DNA of 64,000 bases, taken from assembly GCF_014651535.1 (NCBI RefSeq), contig NZ_BMXB01000013.1:1-64000 (forward strand), given 5' to 3'. The notes under the pieces were generated by a model. The model was given only the letters and a program-made list of their open reading frames with translations. It had not been told where the DNA came from and searched no databases. The position numbers were made by a program, and so were the translations under genes. Below are positions 1-7,544 of the stretch, in pieces (within the stretch, counting starts at the first letter, position 1; every line of letters begins with the position of its first letter). The DNA comes from Salinimicrobium marinum (GTDB lineage Bacteria; Bacteroidota; Bacteroidia; Flavobacteriales; Flavobacteriaceae).

Positions 1-209
1 ATATTTTCAGTTTGGTTTTCCCAGTCAAAAGTACCATATTTTCGCAACCATTCCCTAATAGTGGATTTCGCCTGTATACCATATTTATGACAGGCTTCGG
101 TTTTGCTCAATTGACCCAGCTCGATTTCTTGGACAACTTGAAGCTTAAAAGAAATCGAATAATCTTTTTGGGTACGCTTTATATACCCAGCATTTTCTGA
201 TGTTTTCAT
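1..209 (-). CDS. IS3-family transposase OrfA, N-terminal part
   Basis: This is the first 69 codons of a transposase OrfA read on the minus strand; the 3' end lies outside the window. The protein starts MKTSENAGYIKRTQKDYS and continues with the pattern of a helix-turn-helix DNA-binding domain (lines such as EIELGQLSKTEACHKYGI and STIREWLRKYG). In IS3 elements OrfA binds the terminal repeats and is fused to the OrfB catalytic domain by a -1 frameshift. I chose the ATG at 209 because it begins the recognisable family N-terminus just inside the presumed end of the element. Whether the copy is intact cannot be judged here. Confidence 0.75.
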   Translation of the reverse strand, partial: MKTSENAGYIKRTQKDYSISFKLQVVQEIELGQLSKTEACHKYGIQAKSTIREWLRKYGTFDWENQTEN

Positions 210-250
210 TACACTAAAGTTTTAGTGTATCGCTATTTTAGGACTGGACA
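1..250 (-). mobile_element. End of an IS3-family insertion sequence (partial)
   Basis: The first 209 bases encode, on the minus strand, the start of an IS3-type OrfA. The element's outer end is placed near base 250, where the minus strand reads TGTCC, a start typical of IS3 terminal repeats. Between the end and the transposase start lies a perfect 8-bp dyad (211-228, ACACTAAA / TTTAGTGT around GT). The rest of the element lies beyond the window start, so the exact boundary and target duplication cannot be seen. Confidence 0.7.
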
Positions 251-260
251 AAAAATACAT

Positions 261-292
261 AAAAAAAAACCCGGACATTTAAATCCGGGTTT
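261..292 (-). terminator. Rho-independent terminator of the PA2169-family gene
   Basis: A 9-bp stem (AAACCCGGA 267-275 with TCCGGGTTT 284-292) is followed on the minus strand by a run of nine T. It lies 27 bases after the stop of the minus-strand gene at 319-768. Confidence 0.85.
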
Positions 293-318
293 CTTGTGTT
301 AACTAATTAAATCCTATT

Positions 319-768
319 TCAGGAAAAAGAATCTTCCAGAGATTTTACATTCTCCAGAGTTTTCTGAATAGCGTTTCGCTGTTTTAAAAGCAGATTTTTA
401 GTGCTGGGCGGAAAATCTATTTCATTGATTACCTTATTGTAATTTTCTACCGCCATTTTCTCACCTCGAATTGCCTCTTCCAGCACCGCTACTTCATTGT
501 CACCAGATAAAGCCGCTTTTAAATCCATCCAGGTCCTGTGGGCATCTGCCTTTACACTGGACCCTTTTTCGGGAGCTTCACCAAAGTTCCTGATCTCCGA
601 TTTCAGTTCATGCCCAAAATCATAACGTTCCTGCGCTTTTTCCTTGAAAAAGCTCTTCAACTGCGGATTATCAACATCATCTACCGCATTTTTAAATCCT
701 TTTTCAGAATCGTAATTTCTTTGCAGCAACTCATTGAGCTTATCTGCCATTTCTTCTGAATACTTCAT
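319..768 (-). CDS. PA2169-family four-helix-bundle (ferritin-like) protein
   Basis: A 149-residue soluble protein with no signal peptide and no membrane segment. It is helix-rich and Glu/Lys-rich throughout. The pattern MKYSEEMADKLNELLQRNYD, then a central FFKEKAQERYDFGHELKSEI, fits the PA2169/DUF2383 family of small four-helix-bundle proteins related to ferritins. No function is established for the family; members often appear with stress genes. The gene stands alone, with its own terminator downstream and an AT-rich 280-bp region upstream shared with divergent rpsP. The minus strand upstream holds TATATTTA, a possible -7 box. Family assignment is by overall pattern, not by a search. Confidence 0.75.
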   Translation of the reverse strand: MKYSEEMADKLNELLQRNYDSEKGFKNAVDDVDNPQLKSFFKEKAQERYDFGHELKSEIRNFGEAPEKGSSVKADAHRTWMDLKAALSGDNEVAVLEEAIRGEKMAVENYNKVINEIDFPPSTKNLLLKQRNAIQKTLENVKSLEDSFS

Positions 769-994
769 AGTTCCTTTTCAGTTTTAAATTCGCAATTTCT
801 TTTTTTACAATCTTCCTTCGTATTTCTATAAATATAACTTTTAATCATGCAACTCCCCTGTGTTTAACATGGTTTAGCACACCTTAAGAGATTTTTTAAT
901 AAGCAGGGATTAAATATCTATTTCTCAAATAACCAAACATTTAAGCAGCATATATTTTTTCCATTGTCATGTATTTTTCAAAGAAAAATAATAG

Positions 995-1002
995 TATCTT
1001 TG
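995..1002 (+). promoter_or_regulatory. -7 box TATCTTTG of the rpsP-rimM operon
   Basis: TATCTTTG matches the Bacteroidota -7 consensus TAnnTTTG exactly and lies 46 bases before the rpsP start. The leader contains a small hairpin (GGGGT / ACCCC with a 5-base loop, about 1020-1034). Confidence 0.7.
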
Positions 1003-1048
1003 CAGACTCATTAATAACCGGGGTCGGGAACCCCACAAATTAATTTTT

Positions 1049-1618
1049 ATGCCTGTAAAAATAAGATTACAAAGACACGGTAAAAAAGGAAAGCCTTTTT
1101 TCTGGATCATTGCCGCAGATTCGCGGACAAGAAGAGATGGTAAATTCCTTGAAAAACTAGGAATCTACAATCCAAACACCAATCCTGCAACTATCGAATT
1201 GGATGTTGACAGTTCTGTAAAATGGTTACAGAATGGAGCGCAACCAACAGATACTGCAAAAGCTATCCTTTCTTACAAAGGAGTCTTGCTTAAAAATCAC
1301 CTTGCAGGTGGTGTAAGAAAAGGCGCTTTAACTGAAGAACAAGCAGATGAGAAATTCAATGCATGGCTTCAGGAAAAAGAAGGTAAAGTTGATGCTAAGA
1401 AGGAAACTTTGAGTAAAGAGCAACAAGAAGCCAGAGATAAGGCCCTTGAAGCTGAAAGAGCTGCTAACGCAAAACGGGAAGCTGAAAACGCTGCTGCCGC
1501 ACAACCTGAAGCTGAAGAAACAACTGAAGACCTGGAAGCTGCCGCTACCAATGAAGTAGACGCTGCAACTGCTGAAGAAGCTAAAGCAGACGAAAAACAA
1601 GAACAAGCAGGATCTTAA
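1049..1618 (+). CDS. rpsP: 30S ribosomal protein S16 with long C-terminal tail
   Basis: Structural protein of the small ribosomal subunit. Residues 1-85 are the canonical S16 fold (MPVKIRLQRHGKKGKPFFWI, then SRTRRDGKFLEKLGIYNPN). S16 in most bacteria is 80-90 residues; this one is 189 because residues about 90-189 form an Ala/Glu/Lys-rich acidic, probably helical or disordered tail (runs such as AEEAKADEKQEQAGS). Long tails of this kind are usual in Bacteroidota S16, so this is family-typical rather than a fusion. The gene is first in an operon with rimM, 18 bases downstream, the same pairing found in most bacteria. Confidence 0.97.
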   Translation: MPVKIRLQRHGKKGKPFFWIIAADSRTRRDGKFLEKLGIYNPNTNPATIELDVDSSVKWLQNGAQPTDTAKAILSYKGVLLKNHLAGGVRKGALTEEQADEKFNAWLQEKEGKVDAKKETLSKEQQEARDKALEAERAANAKREAENAAAAQPEAEETTEDLEAAATNEVDAATAEEAKADEKQEQAGS

Positions 1619-1636
1619 AACCTTCACTAGCGAAAA

Positions 1637-2161
1637 ATGACAAAAGAAGAGTGTTTCTATCTTGGCAGGATCGTTAGTAAATTCAGTTTTAAGGGAGAGG
1701 TATTGATCAAACTCGATACCGATGAACCTGAAAGTTATTTAGAAATGGAATCAGTTTTTGTCGATTACGACAATAATCTGGTTCCATATTTTATTGAAAG
1801 AAGTAATCTTCAAAAAAGTAACCTTCTAAGGGTAAAATTTGAAGATGTGGAAAGTGAAGAAGACGCAGATGATCTCATGAAATGTGATGTTTATCTTCCG
1901 TTAAACCTCCTTCCCGAATTAAATGATGATCAATTTTACTTCCATGAAGTAATTGGCTTCACCGTAGAAGACCTCAACTACGGAACCGTTGGCACCCTCA
2001 CCGGAATCAATGACACCACCTCCCAGGCTCTTTTTGAAATTGAAAAGAACGGAAAGCAGGTTCTTATCCCAATGAACGAACAGTTCCTTCAAAAAGTGGA
2101 TAAAAAGAACAAAACCATTTTCGTCAAAACTCCGGAAGGTTTGATAGATTTATATCTATAA
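1637..2161 (+). CDS. rimM: Ribosome maturation factor RimM
   Basis: RimM helps assemble the head of the 30S subunit by binding S19. The 174-residue protein has the N-terminal RimM beta-barrel (residues about 7-85, beginning FYLGRIVSKFSFKGEVLIKL) and a C-terminal PRC barrel (about 95-172, YFHEVIGFTVEDLNYGTVGT and VLIPMNEQFLQKVD). Length is normal for the family. It follows rpsP closely and is presumably co-transcribed with it. In many bacteria trmD follows; here the next gene is trmN6 with its own promoter. Confidence 0.95.
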   Translation: MTKEECFYLGRIVSKFSFKGEVLIKLDTDEPESYLEMESVFVDYDNNLVPYFIERSNLQKSNLLRVKFEDVESEEDADDLMKCDVYLPLNLLPELNDDQFYFHEVIGFTVEDLNYGTVGTLTGINDTTSQALFEIEKNGKQVLIPMNEQFLQKVDKKNKTIFVKTPEGLIDLYL

Positions 2162-2358
2162 ATCAAGTTCCAATCTCTCCTGTAAATTGCGAACGTCCCG
2201 CTCGTAAAGCATTTTCCTAAAAAAGATAAATATCCACGCATGTTCGAGCTTCCCGTTCGAAAATTGCTAACCTAACCGAGAGTATCGCCGTAGTATTTTT
2301 ACCTGCAGCAAGAACTTTCCTCTTATAATGTATCCCTTATATAATCTACCGTTTTTAC

Positions 2359-2366
2359 TATCTTTG
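2359..2366 (+). promoter_or_regulatory. -7 box TATCTTTG upstream of trmN6
   Basis: Exact TAnnTTTG match 35 bases before the trmN6 start. It shows that trmN6 is probably transcribed separately from rpsP-rimM, from which it is separated by 240 bases without a gene. Confidence 0.6.
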
Positions 2367-2401
2367 GCAATCATAGATAATCTCACATCTCAATTCCATT
2401 C

Positions 2402-3121
2402 ATGAGCAATCCCTTCCATTTTAAACAGTTTTCTGTAGAACAAGACCGTTGCGCTATGAAAATAGGCACCGACGGAGTTTTATTAGGAGCCTGGGCTTCT
2501 TTGGAGCACGACCCACAGACAATATTAGATGTTGGAACAGGCACCGGAGTCATCGCTTTGATGCTTGCTCAAAGAAGTGGAGCTGAATTATTAGATGCAG
2601 TGGAAATCGATGAAAATGCTTACGAGCAATCTGTAGAGAATTTTGAGAACAGCGACTGGGGAGACAGGTTATTCTGCTATCACGCCGAATTTGAGGAATT
2701 TGTGGAGGAGATGCAGGATGAGGAAAAATACGATCTAATTATTTCCAATCCGCCGTTTTATTCAGATAATTATTCTTCTGAAGATGCCAGGAGAGATCGG
2801 GCACGTTTTACAGAGGCGCTTCCCTTCGAGGAATTACTTAAAGGAGTTTCCTTGTTACTCTCTGAAACAGGGCGTTTCAACGTAATTATTCCGAAGATAG
2901 AAGAAGAATCTTTTCTAAAGCTGGCGAATGATGTCCATCTTTTCCCTTACCGCGTTACCCGTGTAAAAGGAAATCCTGAATCGTCGATCAAGCGAAGTCT
3001 ACTGGAATTGGGATTTTCAGAAGCAGAAGTAGTTTTTGATGAACTCACCATAGAAACCGCCCGTCATGAATACACTTCAGAATATATTGACCTGGTGAAG
3101 GATTTTTATCTGAAGATGTAA
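2402..3121 (+). CDS. trmN6: tRNA1(Val) (adenine-37-N6)-methyltransferase, TrmN6/YfiC family
   Basis: Class I SAM-dependent methyltransferase of 239 residues. SAM-binding motif I is ILDVGTGTGV (41-50) and the adenine N6-methyltransferase catalytic motif NPPFY is at 116-120. The N-terminus FHFKQFSVEQDRCAMKIGTDGVLLG is characteristic of the YfiC/TrmN6 group, which modifies A37 of tRNA1(Val) in Escherichia coli. The protein is soluble and full length. It stands as a single-gene unit. Substrate is assigned from the family and is not visible in the sequence itself. Confidence 0.88.
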   Translation: MSNPFHFKQFSVEQDRCAMKIGTDGVLLGAWASLEHDPQTILDVGTGTGVIALMLAQRSGAELLDAVEIDENAYEQSVENFENSDWGDRLFCYHAEFEEFVEEMQDEEKYDLIISNPPFYSDNYSSEDARRDRARFTEALPFEELLKGVSLLLSETGRFNVIIPKIEEESFLKLANDVHLFPYRVTRVKGNPESSIKRSLLELGFSEAEVVFDELTIETARHEYTSEYIDLVKDFYLKM

Positions 3122-3334
3122 AATTGATTTTTAGAACTCACTGGTTTTTAAAATCTGCGAGTTTTTTCTTTAATAATTTTCGCAGATGTATTCCGTTTTT
3201 TAGCGGCTTCAACTATTCCCTTCATTATGCTATTGAAGCTAACACCATACTGCTTCTAAGAATTCTTAGTCAAAGACAAAATTTTAGACCTACTGAGCCA
3301 ATTTTTCATAAAATCCCATGGTTGGTTCTTCTCT

Positions 3335-4171
3335 CTACCATCTCACCTGGTAAGGATAGGATTCATAAATAACATTATCTTCATTAATGGTATTCCCGGC
3401 GAGTCCGTTTTCCCTGGCACTGTCCATGATCAGGAGAGCCTCTTCCTCTCTTCCTAAACGATATAAAGAAATAGCCTTATAATATTCAACATCCGAAAAT
3501 TTAGGGTACAATTTAAGGGCTTTATCAAATTCCTCAATAGCCTCTTCAAATTTTCCCTGCTCATATTTTGAAATTCCGTAGTAGAACAAATCCAAATGAT
3601 GTAATCCATTCTCACCCCATTCTGCTATCTGTTCCTCCATATCCTCTTCGAAAATTTTTTGTGCCGCTTCAAATTTATTTAATTGTAAATAAGATAATCC
3701 AATGTGAAATTTATAAGTATGATCCATGACATAACTATTTCCGTAGGAAGCAATACAAGCTTGGAAGTCCTCTATAGCCTCCTGATAAGTTTTCGCGAAA
3801 ATACATTTGATAAAAGCCCTGTATGGCTGCCAACGTTCGGGATTATATTTAACAGCTTCATCTATGTATTTCATCCCAACTTCATATTTTCGCTGCTTAA
3901 ATAAAGGCATGGCTTTTTGCTGCCATAAATAGGCTATTGTACTATCCTTTGCCAATCCCCGATCAAGGCACTCCTGCCTTTCGACGGAGTACAGAGGTTG
4001 CTTCGCAGCACAATTATGAAGATATTCATCAATAATCTCCTCCTGTCGTTCTATAGAAACCGATTTTTCAGCAGGATTCTTAGATATAGGAATATGTTGT
4101 TCTTCCTTGGATTGGCAGCTAAATAGTAGAAAACATATCAAAATCAAAATCAGCTTCTTCAAAACGATCAT
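3335..4171 (-). CDS. Tetratricopeptide-repeat lipoprotein
   Basis: Starts with a lipoprotein signal (MIVLKKLILILICFLLFSCQ; the lipobox is LLFSC, lipid-modified Cys at 19), so the mature protein is anchored in a membrane, probably facing the periplasm. The rest is helical with several TPR-like units, clearest at AYLWQQKAMPLFKQRKYEVG, YKFHIGLSYLQLNKFEAAQK, LFYYGISKYEQGKFEEAIEE and EYYKAISLYRLGREEEALLI. TPR proteins are scaffolds for protein contacts; no specific role can be read. I chose the second in-frame ATG (4171) because it gives a signal peptide of normal length; an ATG at 4189 adds six residues. Confidence 0.8.
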   Translation of the reverse strand: MIVLKKLILILICFLLFSCQSKEEQHIPISKNPAEKSVSIERQEEIIDEYLHNCAAKQPLYSVERQECLDRGLAKDSTIAYLWQQKAMPLFKQRKYEVGMKYIDEAVKYNPERWQPYRAFIKCIFAKTYQEAIEDFQACIASYGNSYVMDHTYKFHIGLSYLQLNKFEAAQKIFEEDMEEQIAEWGENGLHHLDLFYYGISKYEQGKFEEAIEEFDKALKLYPKFSDVEYYKAISLYRLGREEEALLIMDSARENGLAGNTINEDNVIYESYPYQVRW

Positions 4172-4324
4172 TTTAAAACCAGAAATCACCCGATCAATAT
4201 ACTTAAAATTTTTACTCCTGAAGTTCTGATTGAATACCTTTTAATATTCTCAGAAAGTATTTGCGCCTTGCTGCGGTTTCGTTAAATTTACGTACAGATT
4301 ATTACACATTTAATATACAACCAT

Positions 4325-5503
4325 ATGAAAGCAGATCTTTTTCAGGCCCCTGATTATTATAATATCGATGAATTACTTTCCGATGAACATAAAATGGTGC
4401 GGGATGCCGCCCGGGAATGGGTAAAACGCGATGTCTCCCCAATCATAGAAGAGGCAGCACAAAAAGCCGAATTCCCGAAGGAGGTCATTAAAGGTCTTGC
4501 TGAAATTGGCGCTTTTGGCCCTTACATTCCTGAAGAATACGGTGGCGCCGGACTTGACCAGATCTCTTACGGACTCATCATGCAGGAAATTGAACGCGGC
4601 GACAGTGGAATCCGTTCTACAGCCTCTGTTCAGTCCTCACTGGTGATGTACCCTATCTATAAATACGGAACAGAAGAGCAACGGAAAAAATATCTACCGA
4701 AACTTGCTTCGGGAGAATTTATGGGCTGCTTCGGATTAACAGAGCCGGACCATGGCTCCAATCCCGGAGGACTGACTACCAACTTCAAAGATGCAGGAGA
4801 TCACTACCTGCTTAACGGAGCTAAGATGTGGATCTCCAATTCGCCTTTTGCAGACATTGCCATCGTTTGGGCTAAAGATGAAACCGGGAGGATCCATGGA
4901 CTCATTGTGGAACGCGACATGGAAGGTTTCAGCACTCCTGAAACTCACAATAAATGGTCTTTACGTGCAAGTGCCACCGGAGAACTTATTTTTGACAACG
5001 TGAAAGTTCCGAAGGAAAATTTACTGCCTAACAAAAGCGGACTCGGAGCTCCGTTGGGATGCCTGGATTCCGCGAGATATGGGATTGCCTGGGGAGCCAT
5101 AGGTGCCGCAATGGATTGTTATGATACGGCATTGCGCTACGCCAAAGAACGCACTCAGTTTGGTAAACCCATCGCAGGATACCAGCTTCAGCAGAAAAAA
5201 TTAGCTGAAATGATCACAGAAATAACAAAAGCTCAGTTGATGGCATGGCGACTGGGAGTTCTAAGGAATGAAGGAAAAGCTACTTCTGCACAAATCTCTA
5301 TGGCCAAAAGAAACAGCGTGGACATGGCCTTGAAAATTGCCCGCGAAGCCAGGCAGATCCTAGGAGGAATGGGTATTACCGGAGAATACAGCATCATGAG
5401 ACATATGATGAACCTGGAAAGTGTAATTACCTACGAAGGAACCCACGATATTCACCTATTGATTACAGGTGCAGATATTACCGGAATTCCGGCGTTCCAA
5501 TAA
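4325..5503 (+). CDS. gcdH: Acyl-CoA dehydrogenase, probably glutaryl-CoA dehydrogenase
   Basis: A 392-residue FAD flavoprotein of the acyl-CoA dehydrogenase family. The FAD/substrate-binding stretch LTEPDHGSNP is at 139-148 and the catalytic base is Glu371 in YEGTHDIH. Residues 97-108 read RSTASVQSSLVM, matching the glutaryl-CoA dehydrogenase signature in which this Arg binds the second carboxylate of the substrate; that is why I prefer glutaryl-CoA over a generic acyl-CoA. The reaction oxidises and decarboxylates glutaryl-CoA to crotonyl-CoA in lysine/tryptophan breakdown. A saccharopine-dehydrogenase-like gene at 37588 could act earlier in the same pathway. The gene is monocistronic and full length. 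Confidence 0.9.
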   Translation: MKADLFQAPDYYNIDELLSDEHKMVRDAAREWVKRDVSPIIEEAAQKAEFPKEVIKGLAEIGAFGPYIPEEYGGAGLDQISYGLIMQEIERGDSGIRSTASVQSSLVMYPIYKYGTEEQRKKYLPKLASGEFMGCFGLTEPDHGSNPGGLTTNFKDAGDHYLLNGAKMWISNSPFADIAIVWAKDETGRIHGLIVERDMEGFSTPETHNKWSLRASATGELIFDNVKVPKENLLPNKSGLGAPLGCLDSARYGIAWGAIGAAMDCYDTALRYAKERTQFGKPIAGYQLQQKKLAEMITEITKAQLMAWRLGVLRNEGKATSAQISMAKRNSVDMALKIAREARQILGGMGITGEYSIMRHMMNLESVITYEGTHDIHLLITGADITGIPAFQ

Positions 5504-5518
5504 GAAAAACACCGGGTC

Positions 5519-5698
5519 TTAAAGCTCGGGAAGGTCTACTTTCAAATCAAAGCAAGGGCAGCGTTTACAGCGTTTGCCCTTTTTATATTTTTCGCAACAA
5601 ACTTCTTTTAGCTGCACCTCCTTTTTGGAGATAACACCATCGTATTTCAGGTAATCACTTGATTTCTTTGAATAAAACACGAGCACATTCCACACCAT
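5519..5698 (-). CDS. Small cysteine-rich protein (59 aa), function unknown
   Basis: A short open frame on the minus strand, tail-to-tail with gcdH (16 bases apart). The protein begins MVWNVLVFYSKKSSDYLKYD and ends with a basic, Cys-rich segment: residues 34-49 contain CC, then K-rich spacing, then CKRCPC. Six of 59 residues are Cys or lie in these pairs, which suggests a zinc or iron-sulfur site. The aromatic N-terminus and ordered composition look like a real protein rather than chance. I do not recognise a named family. The ferredoxin terminator at 5731-5757 lies just upstream, so it needs its own promoter or readthrough. Confidence 0.55.
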   Translation of the reverse strand: MVWNVLVFYSKKSSDYLKYDGVISKKEVQLKEVCCEKYKKGKRCKRCPCFDLKVDLPEL

Positions 5699-5730
5699 TA
5701 CTTTAAGATAAGATTAATGCTTTAGAAATG

Positions 5731-5757
5731 CAAAAACCGCTCCCAAACTGAGAGCGG
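5731..5757 (-). terminator. Terminator of the ferredoxin gene
   Basis: Stem CCGCTC (5737-5742) with GAGCGG (5752-5757), followed on the minus strand by five T. It is 32 bases downstream of the ferredoxin stop. Confidence 0.7.
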
Positions 5758-5788
5758 ATAATAAATTCAAAATGTAAAGCAAATTAAA

Positions 5789-6127
5789 TTATTCCTCATT
5801 TGAAGGAGCCATCTTCACCTCAAGACCTTCCAGCTCATTGGTAATAGGTATCTGGCAGCTTAATCTACTGTTGTCTTTCACGAAAAAAGCCTGGTCCAGC
5901 ATATCTTCTTCCTCATAGGTCATTTCAGGAAGCAGGTGATCGTGAGTTAGCATATAACACTGGCAGGAAGCACACATAGCCATGCCACCGCAAATTCCAA
6001 TGGTACCTTCAGGAGCAAGTTCATGCAAACGAATTACTTCCATGAGGTTCATATTCATATCTGTAGGGGCTTCTACCACGTGAGCCTCACCTTCACGGTC
6101 AATTACAGTAATTTTTATATCTGACAT
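5789..6127 (-). CDS. [2Fe-2S] ferredoxin (adrenodoxin/plant-type fold)
   Basis: A 112-residue acidic electron carrier. Cluster ligands are Cys46, Cys52, Cys55 and Cys91, the C-x5-C-x2-C-x35-C spacing of adrenodoxin-type ferredoxins (core CGGMAMCASC). An extra Cys57 is present. The gene follows a ferredoxin-NADP reductase gene 54 bases upstream on the same strand, and NifU and Mrp genes lie before that, so it probably receives electrons from that reductase and serves Fe-S assembly or a biosynthetic oxygenase. A long perfect hairpin sits in the gap to the reductase gene and may set the ratio of the two messages. Confidence 0.92.
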   Translation of the reverse strand: MSDIKITVIDREGEAHVVEAPTDMNMNLMEVIRLHELAPEGTIGICGGMAMCASCQCYMLTHDHLLPEMTYEEEDMLDQAFFVKDNSRLSCQIPITNELEGLEVKMAPSNEE

Positions 6128-6138
6128 ATTTTATAAGT

Positions 6139-6171
6139 AAACCTCACAGGATTTTGAAACCTGTGAGGTTT
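6139..6171 (-). promoter_or_regulatory. Perfect 12-bp intergenic hairpin between reductase and ferredoxin genes
   Basis: AAACCTCACAGG (6139-6150) pairs without mismatch with CCTGTGAGGTTT (6160-6171) across a 9-base loop. No strong T-run follows on the minus strand, so it is more likely an mRNA-stabilising or attenuating hairpin than a full terminator. Confidence 0.6.
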
Positions 6172-6181
6172 TATATGTTTA

Positions 6182-7243
6182 TTAATTTATACTCTTTACG
6201 ACTTCTCTCTTAGCCTCTTTTTTACTACCATCAAATCCATTGACCCCACTCACAGTGGTATACTTCATGACATATTTTTTGTCGGGAAAGATACGCTGGT
6301 AAGCACTCTGGCACATGATGGCTGCCTCGTGGAATCCGCAAAGGATCAACTTCAGTTTTCCACGGTAGGTGTTCACATCGCCAATGGCGTAAATACCCGG
6401 AATATTGGTTTGGTAATCGTAGCTGTTATCTACCTTAATGGCATTCTTCTCGATCTCCAGTCCCCAGTTGGCTATAGGCCCAAGTTTTGGTGACAATCCA
6501 AAAAGAGGAATAAAATAATCCGTTTCCTTGATCTCTTCGTCTGAAGCTTCGCCTTTATGCCGAATAACCACCGATTCCAGGTGATCTTCCCCCTGAAGAC
6601 CTACTACTTCAGCTTCAGTAACTAAATTTATTTTTCCGATTTTTGACAGTTCAGAAACTTTCTCAACAGAATCCAAAGCGCCTCTAAAATCATTTCTCCT
6701 GTGCACCAGGGTAACTTCTTCAGCAATATCTGAAAGAAAAATAGACCAGTCTAAAGCAGAATCACCACCTCCGGCAATTACTACTTTCTTACCCCGGTAA
6801 AATTCAGGCTCCCTTATAATGTAGGCTACCCCTTTATCTTCGTAATTGGCTATATTGGTAATAGGTGGTTTTCTGGGTTCAAAACTTCCCAGACCACCTG
6901 CAATAACAACTACAGGCGCATTGTGTTTTGTCCCTCTGCTGGTGATTACCACGAAAGAACCGTCCTCCAGTTTTTCAATGGTTTCTGCCCGCTCTCCAAG
7001 CGTAAAACCGGGTTCAAATGGCTTGATCTGTTCCATAAGATTATTCACAAGATCGCCCGCCAACACTTCGGGAAACCCCGGAATATCGTAAATCGGTTTT
7101 TTTGGATATATTTCTGAACACTGGCCTCCCGGTTGCGGTAAGGCATCGATCAAATGGCATTTTAGCTTTAATAATCCTGCTTCAAACACGGCGAATAGAC
7201 CTGTGGGCCCTGCACCGATGATTAACATATCTGTTTTAATCAT
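6182..7243 (-). CDS. NAD(P)/FAD-dependent ferredoxin reductase (thioredoxin-reductase-like type)
   Basis: A 353-residue two-dinucleotide-domain flavoprotein. The FAD-binding GAGPTG is at residues 10-15 and the NAD(P)-binding GGGDSA near 155. There is no CxxC redox pair, which separates it from thioredoxin reductase and fits the ferredoxin-NADP+ reductase type known from Bacillus (YumC) and Chlorobium. A late FAD motif is GIYAIGDVN. The ferredoxin gene directly downstream supports a role in passing electrons between NADPH and that ferredoxin. NifU and Mrp genes lie upstream on the same strand, suggesting an Fe-S/redox cluster. Confidence 0.9.
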   Translation of the reverse strand: MIKTDMLIIGAGPTGLFAVFEAGLLKLKCHLIDALPQPGGQCSEIYPKKPIYDIPGFPEVLAGDLVNNLMEQIKPFEPGFTLGERAETIEKLEDGSFVVITSRGTKHNAPVVVIAGGLGSFEPRKPPITNIANYEDKGVAYIIREPEFYRGKKVVIAGGGDSALDWSIFLSDIAEEVTLVHRRNDFRGALDSVEKVSELSKIGKINLVTEAEVVGLQGEDHLESVVIRHKGEASDEEIKETDYFIPLFGLSPKLGPIANWGLEIEKNAIKVDNSYDYQTNIPGIYAIGDVNTYRGKLKLILCGFHEAAIMCQSAYQRIFPDKKYVMKYTTVSGVNGFDGSKKEAKREVVKSIN

Positions 7244-7294
7244 TTCTTAGTATATTTTCATAAAGAGGAAAATGAGATTTAATCATGAAAAAGA

Positions 7295-7540
7295 TTAATG
7301 CTCAATATTCACCACTCTCTCTATCTGGGGGACATATTTTTTGATTGTCATCTCAACCCCTGTTTTAAGGGTCATTCTATTCACGCTGCAACCCACACAG
7401 GCGCCTTCCAGCTGAACTTTTACCAGCCGGTCTTCATCCTCAATAGAGATAAGTGAAATATCTCCGCCATCATTTTTGAGAAAAGGACGGATCTCCTCCA
7501 GGGCCCTCTCTACGTTTGTTTTTACTTCTTCGCTCGTCAT
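7295..7540 (-). CDS. NifU C-terminal-domain Fe-S scaffold protein
   Basis: A small NifU-like protein with the conserved C-x2-C (CVGC, in the stretch LEGACVGCSVNRMTLK), which binds a transferable iron-sulfur cluster. The family N-terminus is MTSEEVKTNVERALEEIRPF, so I start at the ATG at 7540; an upstream ATG at 7558 would add six residues and overlap the mrp stop by 14 bases. It follows mrp immediately, and both products are Fe-S cluster carriers, which supports a shared role in delivering clusters, perhaps to the ferredoxin encoded downstream. Confidence 0.92.
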   Translation of the reverse strand: MTSEEVKTNVERALEEIRPFLKNDGGDISLISIEDEDRLVKVQLEGACVGCSVNRMTLKTGVEMTIKKYVPQIERVVNIEH

Positions 7541-7544
7541 ATTA

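Noticed and set aside
1328-1627. Long minus-strand frames opposite rpsP
   Set aside because: They are shadows of the Ala/Glu/Lys-rich S16 tail; the Ser/Phe/Cys-rich translation is an artefact of that composition.
2162-2401. Possible degenerate repeat (GCGAACGTCCCGCTCGT and GTTCGAGCTTCCCGTTCGAA)
   Set aside because: The two stretches resemble each other only loosely and no third copy was seen in the window.
3124-3372. Open frame of 82 codons after trmN6
   Set aside because: No ATG start and composition unlike its neighbours; the opposite strand holds only short frames such as one of 25 codons with a basic end (KRNTSAKIIKEKTRRF), possibly a remnant but too short to call.
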